Source: RUG721 sp040307385 (GTDB taxonomy: Bacteria; Actinomycetota; Coriobacteriia; Coriobacteriales; Atopobiaceae). From it: DNA of 64,000 nt. The notes below the pieces were generated by a model, which worked only from the letters and a program-made list of their open reading frames with translations, had not been told where the DNA came from and did no database searches. The position numbers were made by a program, and so were the translations under genes. Below, in pieces: positions 1-8,259 of this stretch. The stretch is taken from positions 6,773 to 70,772 of the forward strand of contig JAWRJQ010000079.1 of the NCBI GenBank assembly GCA_040307385.1, given 5' to 3'. Positions within the stretch are counted from its first letter, which is position 1; every line of letters starts with the position of its first letter.

Positions 1-1
1 C

Positions 2-1009
2 ATCCTGGCTACCGGCGGGCAGGATTCCTCTAGCTCAACTCGGAATGCTGCCAACGTCGTCGGCGAGCGCACCGTGTACGTCGCGCCGGAATGGCTCAAC
101 AGCGCCCTGAACGGCAACGAGAAGGGCTACGAGAATGTGACCGTGATCTGCGCCGCCTATCCCGAGGGTGCTGCGGAGTACGCCGATTACGCTCAGGGAC
201 ATATCCCGGGCGCCCTGTATGCCAGCAACATGGAGGTGGAGGACGCCACCGGCTCTCAGGAGGGCGCCTACAACCTGCTCCCTGCCGAGGAAGTCCGTGA
301 CAATCTCCTGGCCCATGGCATCGCCGCCGATTCCAAGGTGGTTCTCTACGGGCCCGATGTCGCCGGCGTTGCCAGACAGGCCTACGCCTATATATGGTGC
401 GGCGTGAAGGACGTGAAGATCCTCAACGGCGGCCTGGATGCCTGGACCGGTGCCGGCTATGAGCTGGAAACCAAGGCGAACACGGGCTCTGCTGCCACCG
501 ATTTCGGCGTGGCCGTCCCCGCCCACCCGGAATACTGGGTATCCATGAAAGATGCCCTGAACCGCTTGAGCAACGACGAGAACTTCAAGCTTGTCAGCAT
601 CCGCGCCGAAGCGGAGTGGCTTGGCGAGACCAGCGGTTACGGCTATATGGACAAGGCCGGCGAGCCCGAGGGCGCAGTCTGGGGCAGGGGCTCCCAGTCC
701 TCCGCAGATGTTGCGGACTTCCTCAATGCGGACGGCACCGTGATGGATCTGGAAGGCATCATGACCGTCTGGGAGGGTTGCGACTTCACGCTGGACAATC
801 ACCTTTCCTTCTACTGCGGTACTGGCTGGAGGGCGGCCGTCCCGTTCCTGGTCCTGTATGAGAACGGTTATGACGACATCTCCATCTACGATGGCGGCTG
901 GTACGAGTGGATCATGCACGATGAGAATCCCGTGCAGGTGGGCGATCCTGCGGAAGCGGGCTGCGTTCATACCACGGTGGGAGAGCTGCGCACCGGCATG
1001 GCTGCCTGA
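2..1009 (+). CDS. Exported tandem-domain rhodanese (thiosulfate sulfurtransferase), 5' end cut off by the window
   Basis: Two rhodanese domains in tandem, expected to move sulfane sulfur from thiosulfate to an acceptor such as cyanide or a thiol. The frame is open from base 2 through a Ser-rich stretch (GGQDSSSSTRNAAN). This looks like the linker after a lipoprotein or signal peptide, so the true start lies left of the window; the GTG at 74 is only an internal candidate. The first domain (about 75-480) has no cysteine where the active site should be (VLYGPDVAGV). The second carries the classic loop YCGTGWRA with Cys at bases 815-817. An inactive N-terminal and an active C-terminal domain is the usual arrangement for this family. 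A long hairpin follows the stop, and three glycosyl-metabolism-like genes lie downstream on the same strand. The rhodanese fold is certain; the physiological acceptor is unknown. Confidence 0.88.
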   Translation: MLATGGQDSSSSTRNAANVVGERTVYVAPEWLNSALNGNEKGYENVTVICAAYPEGAAEYADYAQGHIPGALYASNMEVEDATGSQEGAYNLLPAEEVRDNLLAHGIAADSKVVLYGPDVAGVARQAYAYIWCGVKDVKILNGGLDAWTGAGYELETKANTGSAATDFGVAVPAHPEYWVSMKDALNRLSNDENFKLVSIRAEAEWLGETSGYGYMDKAGEPEGAVWGRGSQSSADVADFLNADGTVMDLEGIMTVWEGCDFTLDNHLSFYCGTGWRAAVPFLVLYENGYDDISIYDGGWYEWIMHDENPVQVGDPAEAGCVHTTVGELRTGMAA

Positions 1010-1028
1010 TCTGCTGGTTCGGAACTCG

Positions 1029-1068
1029 ATACCCGCAGGAAAGGGCGGCGCCTTTCTTGCGGGTATTT
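1029..1068 (+). terminator. Long hairpin after the rhodanese gene
   Basis: Bases 1029-1044 pair with 1051-1066 in a 16-bp stem with one G-U pair around a GCGGCG loop. Only a short T stretch follows. It sits 20 bases past the rhodanese stop and 18 bases before the next start, so it probably ends or dampens rhodanese transcription. Confidence 0.6.
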
Positions 1069-1084
1069 GACACCGGGGGATCCT

Positions 1085-1726
1085 ATGAAGAGAATTCTCT
1101 ACGGACTTGCCACGTTCTTTGCGGTCGCTTGCTTCGCGGGCGCCCATGCCCTGCGATACGCCGTTCTCCGTTGGTTGACGGTGAACCGCTGGGTCATGTT
1201 CTTCACGAACAAGATGAAAGCGCTGCTCCCGCTGTCGTTCCTGAAAACCGCCGTTCCGCTGCTGCTCATGGCACTGGCGGTGTTGCTGGCCGTGCGGGCC
1301 CTGCGCCGAAGACCTCCTCGGAGCAGGATGCTGGTTCCCGAAGCGCTTTTCGGGTACCGGAAGATGGTCCTGGTGGGTTCCGATCTCCCGTTCCTCTCCG
1401 CCGCACAGATCCGCGCGGGGCTGAGCATCCTGGACCGCTGCAACTGCGCCGTCGGTCCTTCCGAGGACGGCGGATACTATCTTCTGGGCCTGCGCACCCC
1501 CTGCGCCGACCTCTTTCAGGGGCAGGCTTACGGCCATGGCAACGTGCTGGAGAACCTGCTCTTACGGCTGCGGACGTTGGGCATGACCTGGGATCTCTGC
1601 CCTGCGGCAGGGGATCTGGATACCCGGGATGATCTTCTCGCCCTGCTCCCGCGAAAGGAGGAGCTGCGGTCGAATCTGCGGCGTTTTCTAGAGTCTTTGG
1701 AGGTGGAAGGTCCATGCCGGATATAG
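1085..1726 (+). CDS. Membrane-anchored, N-terminally truncated DUF2064 (TIGR04282-like) protein
   Basis: 213 aa from the ATG at 1085, with a GGGGGA ribosome site just before; a TTG at 1067 is an upstream alternative. Residues 1-75 hold two predicted membrane helices (about 5-25 and 50-72) followed by a basic stretch (ALRRRPP). From about residue 80 the protein matches the second half of the DUF2064/TIGR04282 glycosyltransferase-like family: VLVGSDLPFLSAAQ, then GPSEDGGYYLLGL. The first ~100 residues of that family, with the Lys/Arg-rich nucleotide-binding motif (xxKxPxxGxVKTRL type), are missing and are not found in another frame nearby. It therefore looks like an internal deletion that fused a membrane protein to half an enzyme, or a natural variant. 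It overlaps the next gene by 13 bases. Catalysis is doubtful. Confidence 0.65.
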   Translation: MKRILYGLATFFAVACFAGAHALRYAVLRWLTVNRWVMFFTNKMKALLPLSFLKTAVPLLLMALAVLLAVRALRRRPPRSRMLVPEALFGYRKMVLVGSDLPFLSAAQIRAGLSILDRCNCAVGPSEDGGYYLLGLRTPCADLFQGQAYGHGNVLENLLLRLRTLGMTWDLCPAAGDLDTRDDLLALLPRKEELRSNLRRFLESLEVEGPCRI

Positions 1727-2736
1727 AGGAGATCCACGCCTATGCCCGGGAGCCCCGCTTGCTCCGCGGGCTGTCCCTGACGCCCGGCACCCCGGTTGCC
1801 GTGGAACCCCTGGGAAACGGCGAGTATAATTGCAACTACCTGCTGACGGTCCAGGGTCGGACGGAGAAGATGGTCCTGCGCGTCAATCTGGCCAGCCAGA
1901 TGCATCTCGCCGATCAGATCGGGTATGAGTACCGCGCGCTGGAGGCATTGGTCCCGTCAGGGCGGACACCCCATCCGCTCTATCTGGACGGGAGCCGGGA
2001 TCTTGTGCCCTACGGCGTCCTTGTCATGGAGTGGCTGCCCGGCCGCGCGCTGGATTACCGCACCGACATGGCCGAGGCCGCCGCCATTCTCGCCGACATC
2101 CACAGCACCCCCGTTCCGGAGCGGTGCCCGCTCCTGCGTCCGGAGGAGCCGCTGCGGGCCATGTACGATGAATGCCGGGCCATGAGCCAGGTGTATCTTC
2201 GCTGGGAGAACGCCGCTCCCTCAACGGCTGCAAGGATCGAGCGCATGCTGGAGCGCGCCTCCCGCCTGCCCCTCGCTTCCCGTCCCGACGGCCCGCCGTG
2301 CATCATCAACACGGAGTTGAACAGCGGGAATTTTCTCATCCACCCGGGGCGCAGCTCGCTCGTGGACTGGGAGAAGCCGCTGCTGGGCGAGGCCGCCCAG
2401 GACCTCGGGCACGTTCTCGCGCCCACGACCACCTTCTGGAAAACCGACGTTCTTCTCACCCCGGAGGAGATGCGCTCCTTTTTCTGCCGGTACTGCTCAT
2501 GCGCTGCAGGCGTCGATGCGGCGGATGTCAGCCGAAGGCTCCCGCTCTACCTCTGGCTCACCTGCCTGCGGGGCATCACCTGGTGCAGCATGGCCATGGT
2601 GGAATACTCCACGCCCGGTCGGGAAGTGAGAAACGAGGACACCTACCGGAAGCTCTTCGCCTATCTGGAGGATGGCTTCCTCGACTTCGTGGAGAAGGAC
2701 TTCATGTGCGAGGACAACGTGGAGTTCGTCGGATGA
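1714..2736 (+). CDS. APH-fold phosphotransferase (aminoglycoside/choline kinase-like)
   Basis: 340 aa. N-lobe: a glycine-rich stretch (LGNGEYNCNYLL), VLRVN as the ATP-lysine region with Arg in place of Lys, and the hinge-like VLVMEWLPG. C-lobe: the Brenner-type loop reads INTELNSGNFLIH and is followed by LVDWEKPLLG, the Mg-binding segment. The family catalytic loop is HxDxxxxN, so Asp is replaced by Glu and His by Asn here. The fold is clear, but either the substrate class or the activity has shifted. The gene overlaps both neighbours (13 bases upstream, ATGA downstream), so it is translationally coupled to the DUF2064-like and glycosyltransferase genes and probably phosphorylates a sugar or other small hydroxyl compound in their pathway. 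Antibiotic resistance is unlikely in this context. Confidence 0.7.
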   Translation: MPDIEEIHAYAREPRLLRGLSLTPGTPVAVEPLGNGEYNCNYLLTVQGRTEKMVLRVNLASQMHLADQIGYEYRALEALVPSGRTPHPLYLDGSRDLVPYGVLVMEWLPGRALDYRTDMAEAAAILADIHSTPVPERCPLLRPEEPLRAMYDECRAMSQVYLRWENAAPSTAARIERMLERASRLPLASRPDGPPCIINTELNSGNFLIHPGRSSLVDWEKPLLGEAAQDLGHVLAPTTTFWKTDVLLTPEEMRSFFCRYCSCAAGVDAADVSRRLPLYLWLTCLRGITWCSMAMVEYSTPGREVRNEDTYRKLFAYLEDGFLDFVEKDFMCEDNVEFVG

Positions 2737-3404
2737 GGCTGTCCGTGATCGTTCCCGTGTATAACGAGGAGTCCGTGCTCGCGCAGCTGGGGAAAACGCT
2801 GGCGCAGCTTCCCCCGGAGGTGGAGGTTCTGATCGCCGATGGGGGCAGCACGGACCGCACGGCGGAGATCCTGGGGAGGGCATATGCGGTGATCCCGTGC
2901 CCCAAGGGCCGTGCCGCCCAGATGAATGCGGCGGCGGAGCAGTCCTCCGGGGACGTGCTCTGGTTCGTTCACGCCGACAGCCTTCTTCCGCAGGACGGGC
3001 CGGAGGAGATCGTCCGGGCAGCGGAGTCCGGCGCGCGCTTCGGATGCTTCCATATCCGCTTTGACCGAGACGGGCCCCTCATGGCTTGGAACGCCCTCGC
3101 CTCCAATCTCCGGGCCCGGCGGGGGATTCCCTTCGGCGACCAGGGAATGTTTATCGAGCGCGGGCTTTTCGAACGCATCGGCGGCTTTCCGGAGCTCCCC
3201 ATCATGGAGGATTACGCGCTTTCCCGGGATCTCCGAGGGAGGAAGATCGCCTGCCATGTTCTTCCGGGGTGCATCACCGCCTCCGCCCGGCGCTACCAAG
3301 GCGGGACGATCCGAGCCATGGTGCAGATGCTGTACCTCCGCCATCTGTTCCGCCGGGGTCACGACATCCACGACATAGCCCGCCGCTACCGGGATATCCG
3401 CTGA
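2733..3404 (+). CDS. Family 2 glycosyltransferase of the TIGR04283 type
   Basis: 223 aa from the ATG at 2733, which overlaps the upstream stop (ATGA). The GT-A fold is evident: LSVIVPVYNEE at the N-terminus, VLIADGGSTDRT for nucleotide-sugar binding, then WFVHADSLLP in place of the DxD motif. The middle (FGDQGMFIERGLFERIGGFP, MEDYALSR) is typical of the TIGR04283 group, named for arsenosugar gene clusters. No ArsM methyltransferase or radical-SAM ArsS gene is near, so that name should not be taken as function. It is soluble, with a basic C-terminus, and is the last gene of the cluster. It would transfer a sugar from a nucleotide donor to an unknown acceptor. Confidence 0.75.
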   Translation: MRLSVIVPVYNEESVLAQLGKTLAQLPPEVEVLIADGGSTDRTAEILGRAYAVIPCPKGRAAQMNAAAEQSSGDVLWFVHADSLLPQDGPEEIVRAAESGARFGCFHIRFDRDGPLMAWNALASNLRARRGIPFGDQGMFIERGLFERIGGFPELPIMEDYALSRDLRGRKIACHVLPGCITASARRYQGGTIRAMVQMLYLRHLFRRGHDIHDIARRYRDIR

Positions 3405-3413
3405 GATCCGTCC

Positions 3414-3438
3414 GCGCTCCCGCGCCCGCCAGGAGCGC
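3414..3438. terminator. Short hairpin between convergent genes
   Basis: GCGCTCC (3414-3420) pairs with GGAGCGC (3432-3438) around an 11-base loop, exactly between the stops of the plus-strand glycosyltransferase and the minus-strand aroE-aroK. There is no T tract. It could serve both strands weakly. Confidence 0.3.
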
Positions 3439-4703
3439 TAAAGGCCGAGAAGGCCCTTCAACGTCCGTGCGTCATCCTGCACGGAATCCGTGCGGGCAAA
3501 CGCGACATCCGCCCACGCGCGATACCGGGGCATGCGTTGCGCGGCAAGCGCCGCCACGCCGTCCTTCTGCGACAAGGGCCTGCCTTCGGAGGAAAGCTGG
3601 TCGAGCGGGCGGTCGACGAAGACGATCGTCGAATTCTGGTGCAGCAGGGCGTAGTTCTCGGGTCGCGTGACGATGCCGCCGCCCGTCGCGATGACGAGCC
3701 CCGACCGGGCGGCCTGCACGGAGCAGACCTTCGTTTCAAGCGCCCGAAACGCGTCCTCGCCCTGCTCCTCTATGATCTGCCGGGGCGTGCGGCCGCTTTC
3801 GGCGGCGCAGGCGTCGTCGAGATCGACGAACGGCCGTGAGAGCAATCCGGCGAGCTGCCGTCCCAGCGTGGTCTTTCCCGAACCGGGCATGCCGATAAGA
3901 CAGATGTTGGCGTTGCGCCGGTCGATCTCCTCGATGATGCGCTCGGCCAAGCTCGATTCGACGCGCCTTCCCTGGAAGAGCTCGCTCGACCGGATGGCCT
4001 GCCAGACCAGCATGGGAAGCCCCGACGTCCAGGACAGGCCCAGGGACTCGGCGGCGAGGCAGAGTCCGGTGATGCGGGGGTTGTACACGATATCGATAAC
4101 GCCCTCGAGCTGGCCGAACCGCTTGAGCTGCTCGGCGTCGAGCGGCGTGGCGGGGCAGTTCGGATACATGCCCACCGGCGTGGAGTTGACGATGAGAGCC
4201 GCATCGCCGCAGACCTCGTGCGCATTGTCGGCGCGGATAGGTCCTGAGCGCGATACGTGCACGATCCGTGCCGCGCAGCGCTGCTCGAGCACGTAGGAAA
4301 CCGCCCGCGACGATCCGCCGGTTCCCAGCACGAGCACCGGTCTGCCCCTCAGCGCATCGACCGCCCCTGAGCCGAACGCGCTTCGGGTGAAGCGCTCGAG
4401 CAGCGCCTCGAAGCCCAGCGCATCGGTATTCTCGGCAAAGATGGTGCCGTCGCTGCGACGGATGAGGGTGTTCGCCGCCCCGAGCGCCTCCACGCGCGCG
4501 GAACGCTCATGGGAAAGCTCGGCTGCCCGCACCTTATAGGGAACGGTGACGTTGATGCCGTCCCACGGCCCCTGCAGGATGAACCCGTCGAGCTCTGCGG
4601 GACCCACCTCGAACAGCGCATAGGGCGCAGATCCGAGCCGTGCATGGATCTGCGGAGAATAGCTGTGGCCGAGGTGTTCGCCCAGAAGACCGTAGCGGGC
4701 CAT
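3438..4703 (-). CDS. aroE/aroK: Bifunctional shikimate dehydrogenase / shikimate kinase (AroE-AroK fusion)
   Basis: 421 aa. Residues 1-255 are AroE: GHSYSPQIH shikimate-binding start, NVTVPYK with the catalytic Lys at about 57, NTD at about 92, and the NADP loop VLVLGTGGSSRA at about 123-134. Residues 266-421 are AroK: Walker A GMPGSGKT at 271-278, VDLDD, then the shikimate/lid region ATGGGIV. The fusion joins two consecutive steps, 3-dehydroshikimate to shikimate to shikimate-3-phosphate. It is the last gene of the operon, 3 bases after pheA. Both catalytic halves look complete. Confidence 0.95.
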   Translation of the reverse strand: MARYGLLGEHLGHSYSPQIHARLGSAPYALFEVGPAELDGFILQGPWDGINVTVPYKVRAAELSHERSARVEALGAANTLIRRSDGTIFAENTDALGFEALLERFTRSAFGSGAVDALRGRPVLVLGTGGSSRAVSYVLEQRCAARIVHVSRSGPIRADNAHEVCGDAALIVNSTPVGMYPNCPATPLDAEQLKRFGQLEGVIDIVYNPRITGLCLAAESLGLSWTSGLPMLVWQAIRSSELFQGRRVESSLAERIIEEIDRRNANICLIGMPGSGKTTLGRQLAGLLSRPFVDLDDACAAESGRTPRQIIEEQGEDAFRALETKVCSVQAARSGLVIATGGGIVTRPENYALLHQNSTIVFVDRPLDQLSSEGRPLSQKDGVAALAAQRMPRYRAWADVAFARTDSVQDDARTLKGLLGL

Positions 4704-4706
4704 GCG

Positions 4707-5852
4707 CTACACCACCTCGCTGTACGAGCCCAGGTAGCGCACCTCCTGCACCACCGACCCGATCGTCTGCATGAGCGCGTCGAAGGCGGGCGCATGCACA
4801 GGGCACTCGATATCGAAGTAGAACATGAACTCGAAGTCGCGCTCGGGGATGGGGCGGCTCTCGAGTTTGAGGATGTTGATGTCGAGCGCATAGAACTTCG
4901 CGAGCACCTTGTAGAGCGAGCCGGGCTCATGCGGCAAGACGATCATGAGCGAGGTCCTGTCGGCACCGGGATAGATGGCGAGGTCCTTGGCGATGCAGGC
5001 GAAGCGCGTGTAGTTGTTGTCGCGGTTCTGGACGCTCGGCTCGATGATGGAGAGCCCGTAGAGCTCGGCGCAGCTTTCGGCGGCGAGGGCGGCGCAGTCG
5101 GTGCGTCCCGACGAGGCGACGATGCTCGCAGCGAGGGCGGTGTTCTCGCAGACGTGCGCCGTGATCGACGGATGCGCCTCGAAGAAGGCGGAGCACTGCG
5201 ATATGGCCTGCTCGTGGCTGTAGATGTCGGTTATGCCGTCGAGTGCGGCTCCCGGAAGCGCCATGAGGCTGTGATCCACCTTGATGCGCGTGGTGCGCAC
5301 GATATGGAAGTCGTGCTCCATCATGAGGTCGAAGACCTTGTTCACCGATCCTGCGGCGGAGTTCTCGAGCGGAAGCACGCCCACGTCGCAAAAACCCTGC
5401 TCAACGGCTTTGAACACGCCCTCGAAGGTCTTCATGAAGCTGATCTGGGGCCGCCTGAAGAAGCGCTCGGCGGCCGCCTGCGAGTAGGCGCCCTCCATGC
5501 CCTGGCAGGCAACGAAGGCATCGGCCGGAAAGAGCTCGGGCGCTGCCGCGCGCGCTGCGCACATCTGCTCGTAGAGCTTCGTCGCGCCCCGCTCGCCCGC
5601 GCCTTGGCGCTTGCGCGACGACTCCATGAGCAGCTCCATGAGGATCTGCCCCTGGGTGGCGAGGTCTTCGGGAACGCGCGCCTGCGCGTCGAGGATCTTC
5701 GCCCGCTCGCGCACGGGATCGTAGATGCGCAGGCCTTCCGCGCGCTTGACCTCGGCTATCCTATCCGAAACGCGCGCGCGTTCGGAGAACAGCTCGAAGA
5801 TCTGCGCGTCGATGTCGTCTATCTGCGTTCTCAAGGAGTCGAGATCTGCCAT
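4707..5852 (-). CDS. pheA: Bifunctional chorismate mutase / prephenate dehydratase
   Basis: 381 aa. An N-terminal AroQ-type chorismate mutase helix bundle (about 1-85; LRTQIDDIDAQIFELFSER) is followed by a prephenate dehydratase domain (about 112-285; CQGMEGAYSQ, LPLENSAAGSV and the catalytic TRF in NNYTRFACIA). A C-terminal ACT domain (about 295-375) has the phenylalanine-binding motifs PGSLYKVL and ESRP. It converts chorismate through prephenate to phenylpyruvate, and feedback by Phe through the ACT domain is expected. It starts 1 base after aroC ends. Confidence 0.95.
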   Translation of the reverse strand: MADLDSLRTQIDDIDAQIFELFSERARVSDRIAEVKRAEGLRIYDPVRERAKILDAQARVPEDLATQGQILMELLMESSRKRQGAGERGATKLYEQMCAARAAAPELFPADAFVACQGMEGAYSQAAAERFFRRPQISFMKTFEGVFKAVEQGFCDVGVLPLENSAAGSVNKVFDLMMEHDFHIVRTTRIKVDHSLMALPGAALDGITDIYSHEQAISQCSAFFEAHPSITAHVCENTALAASIVASSGRTDCAALAAESCAELYGLSIIEPSVQNRDNNYTRFACIAKDLAIYPGADRTSLMIVLPHEPGSLYKVLAKFYALDINILKLESRPIPERDFEFMFYFDIECPVHAPAFDALMQTIGSVVQEVRYLGSYSEVV

Positions 5853-5853
5853 A

Positions 5854-6975
5854 TCACACCTCTATCAGATTGTCTTCGATCAGGGCGTCGAGCAGTACCA
5901 GGGCGCAGACCGCTTCGACGATGGGCACGGCGCGCGCGGCAGCGCACACGTCGTGGCGTCCGCGCACGGCGAGCTTCGCGGGCTGGAGCGTGGCGAGATC
6001 CACCGAGTCCTGCTCGCGCGGGATGCTCGAGATGGGCTTGAAGGCAAGCGAGAAGCGCAGCGCCGCGCCCGTGGACAGGCCGCCCAGGATGCCCCCGGCG
6101 TTGTTCGTCACGGGCACCACGCGGCCGTCGCGCACGGTATAGGGGTCGTTGTCCGCGCTTCCGCGCATCTGCGCAGCGCCGAAGCCCGCGCCGAACTCGA
6201 GGCCCTTCACGGCGGGAATGCCGAACAGCGCATGCGCCAGCTTGGATTCCAGGCCGTCGAACAGGGGGGAGCCCGCGCCTACGGGAAGGCCCGTGGCCAC
6301 GCACTCGCAGATGCCGCCCACGCTGTCGAGATCGGCTTTCGCCGCGAGGATATGCTCCTTCATGACGGCGCCCGCCGCCTCGTCGAGCACGGGGAACGAT
6401 CTTCCATCGCCGAGCGCGTCCATTTCGCGTGCGAGCGCCGCAAGCCCTTCAGGCGATGCATCGATGCTGGTGAAGGGCGCGTCGGGCACCCCGTCGATCT
6501 CGAGGACATGGGCGGCGACGCGCACGCCCGCCTGCCCGAGCAGCTGGAGCGCGATGCCACCGGCTGCGGTGAGCGCCGCCATGATGCGCGCCGAGAAGTG
6601 CCCGCCGCCGAAGATGTCGTTCTCGCCCTTCCACTTGACCCATGCGGGGAAGTCGGCGTGGCCGGGGCGGGGAACGTAGGAGATGTTCTCGTAATCCTTC
6701 GAGCGCGTGTCGTCGTTGCGGATGATGATGCACAGGGGTGCTCCGCAGGTTGCGCCCCGGGCGTTGAGCCCCGACACGATGCGCGGCGCATCCTCCTCTG
6801 ATCTGCGGGTATCCCAAGGGAACCTGCCGGGGGAGCGTCGCGCCGTGAACGCCGCGAGTCGATCCAAGTCGGGCGAAAACCCGCTGGGAAGGCCCTCGAT
6901 GAGGCAGCCGACGGCCGCTCCATGAGACTGGCCGAACACGCTCACGCGCACCTTGCTGCCAAACGATGATGACAT
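5854..6975 (-). CDS. aroC: Chorismate synthase
   Basis: 373 aa, normal length. It eliminates phosphate from EPSP to give chorismate, using reduced FMN. Signatures are FGQSHGAAVGCLIEGLPSG at the N-terminus, RPGHADFPAWVKW and GGGHFSARIMA, and the C-terminal motifs GILGGLSTG and KPISSIPREQ. It lies 1 base from aroA and 1 base from pheA, inside the aromatic operon. No flavin reductase domain is attached, so it appears monofunctional. Confidence 0.96.
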   Translation of the reverse strand: MSSSFGSKVRVSVFGQSHGAAVGCLIEGLPSGFSPDLDRLAAFTARRSPGRFPWDTRRSEEDAPRIVSGLNARGATCGAPLCIIIRNDDTRSKDYENISYVPRPGHADFPAWVKWKGENDIFGGGHFSARIMAALTAAGGIALQLLGQAGVRVAAHVLEIDGVPDAPFTSIDASPEGLAALAREMDALGDGRSFPVLDEAAGAVMKEHILAAKADLDSVGGICECVATGLPVGAGSPLFDGLESKLAHALFGIPAVKGLEFGAGFGAAQMRGSADNDPYTVRDGRVVPVTNNAGGILGGLSTGAALRFSLAFKPISSIPREQDSVDLATLQPAKLAVRGRHDVCAAARAVPIVEAVCALVLLDALIEDNLIEV

Positions 6976-6976
6976 G

Positions 6977-8257
6977 TCACGCCTCCCATGCTGCTCGTCC
7001 GCCGAGCGCGGCGAAGTCGTCGAAAAAGCCCGGATACGATTTGGCGACGCACGAAGCGCCCCGTATCGTCACGGGGCCGGTTGCGTATGCGGCGGCGATC
7101 GCGGCCATCATGGCGATGCGGTGGTCGTTCGCAGCGTCCACGGTACCGCCCGAGAAGCGCTCGATCCCCTCGAACGCGAGGGAATCGTCATCGACGCGCA
7201 CCTGCGCGCCGAGCGCCGCGAGCGCGGACGAGATGCTCGCCAGGCGATCGGACTCCTTGAATTTGAGCCGATGCGCGCCGCTGATGAGCGTAGATCCCGG
7301 TGCGAGGGCGGCGAGCGGGGCGATCGCGGGCACGAGGTCGGGACAGCTCGAGACGTCGATGCGCGCGCCGCGCAGCTCCAGCGCATGCGCCGCAGCCGAT
7401 GCGCGCGTGCGCGACACCTGCGCTCCGAAGAGCGCGAGGGCGCCGAGAACCGCCTGGTCGGCCTGCTTCGAGCGGGGATCGAGCCCCTCGACGCGCACCC
7501 CGGCATGCGACAGGGCTCCCGCGGCGAGCCAGAACGCCGCGTTCGACCAGTCGCCGCCGACGGCGACGCTGCCGGGCGAGCGGTACGGTGCGTCGGGATG
7601 GATCTTGTAGCAGGTGGCGCCTTCCTCGTGCACGATCGCCGAATCGACCCCGAAGGTCTTGAGCGTCTGCAGCGTCAGCGCGATATAGGGCTTCGATTCC
7701 ACCGGCTCCGCCACGCGGATCTCAAGCGGTTGCGCAAGCAGGGGAGCGGCGAGCATGAGGCCGGTGATGAACTGCGATGAGACGTTTCCCGGAAGCGAGA
7801 CGACGCCTCCTTGGAGCGGGCCCGACACGGTGAGCGGAAGGCCGCCGTCGGCGTCCACCGCGGCCCCATGCGCACGCAGCGCATCGACGAGCGGCTTGAG
7901 GGGGCGTTCGGCGAGACGGCCCGCGCCCGTGAAGGTGGACGTTCCGAGGGCCGCCGCCACAGGCAGCAGGAAGCGCAGGGTCGAACCGGATTCGCCGCAG
8001 TTGAGGACGGCTCCGCGCGGTTGGGATCCCGCATCGATGGGATGCACGGTGAAGACGCCCTCCGCGCGTTCGATGCGGGCGCCGAGCGCCTCGAGGCAGG
8101 CGATCGTCGCCTCGATGTCCTCCGATGTCGCCCGGCACGCGATGCGCGTGGGCCCATCGGCGAGGGCGGCGCATACGAGCACGCGGTGCGCCTCGGATTT
8201 TGAGGGTATCGCGGAGAGGGTTCCCGCGAGAGGATGCGGCTGGATGATCGCGTCCAT
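6977..8257 (-). CDS. aroA: 3-phosphoshikimate 1-carboxyvinyltransferase (EPSP synthase)
   Basis: 426 aa. It joins shikimate-3-phosphate and phosphoenolpyruvate to give EPSP. The PEP-binding loop LNCGESGSTLRFLLP lies at about 86-100 and the N-terminal IPSKSEAHR holds the catalytic Lys region. VGGDWSNAAFW, FKESDRLA and NDHRIAMM are the conserved C-domain motifs. A Gly-Glu-Ser-Gly form of the first loop (NCGESGST, where NAGTAMR-type enzymes differ) is typical of class II-like or divergent enzymes; sensitivity to inhibitors cannot be read from this alone. It is packed 2 bases after aroB. Confidence 0.95.
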   Translation of the reverse strand: MDAIIQPHPLAGTLSAIPSKSEAHRVLVCAALADGPTRIACRATSEDIEATIACLEALGARIERAEGVFTVHPIDAGSQPRGAVLNCGESGSTLRFLLPVAAALGTSTFTGAGRLAERPLKPLVDALRAHGAAVDADGGLPLTVSGPLQGGVVSLPGNVSSQFITGLMLAAPLLAQPLEIRVAEPVESKPYIALTLQTLKTFGVDSAIVHEEGATCYKIHPDAPYRSPGSVAVGGDWSNAAFWLAAGALSHAGVRVEGLDPRSKQADQAVLGALALFGAQVSRTRASAAAHALELRGARIDVSSCPDLVPAIAPLAALAPGSTLISGAHRLKFKESDRLASISSALAALGAQVRVDDDSLAFEGIERFSGGTVDAANDHRIAMMAAIAAAYATGPVTIRGASCVAKSYPGFFDDFAALGGRAAWEA

Positions 8258-8259
8258 GG

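Noticed and set aside
35..1537. A 500-codon open frame on the minus strand opposite the rhodanese and DUF2064-like genes
   Set aside because: Low-complexity Gly/His/Arg/Ala-rich translation typical of antisense frames in GC-rich DNA. The plus-strand rhodanese has family motifs.
1085..3404. Arsenosugar biosynthesis operon
   Set aside because: Only the generic glycosyltransferase-type families are present. ArsM and the radical SAM ArsS are absent and the DUF2064 member is truncated.
4509..6041. A 510-codon plus-strand frame across pheA and aroC
   Set aside because: Shadow of the minus-strand aromatic genes, which have clear catalytic motifs in both halves.
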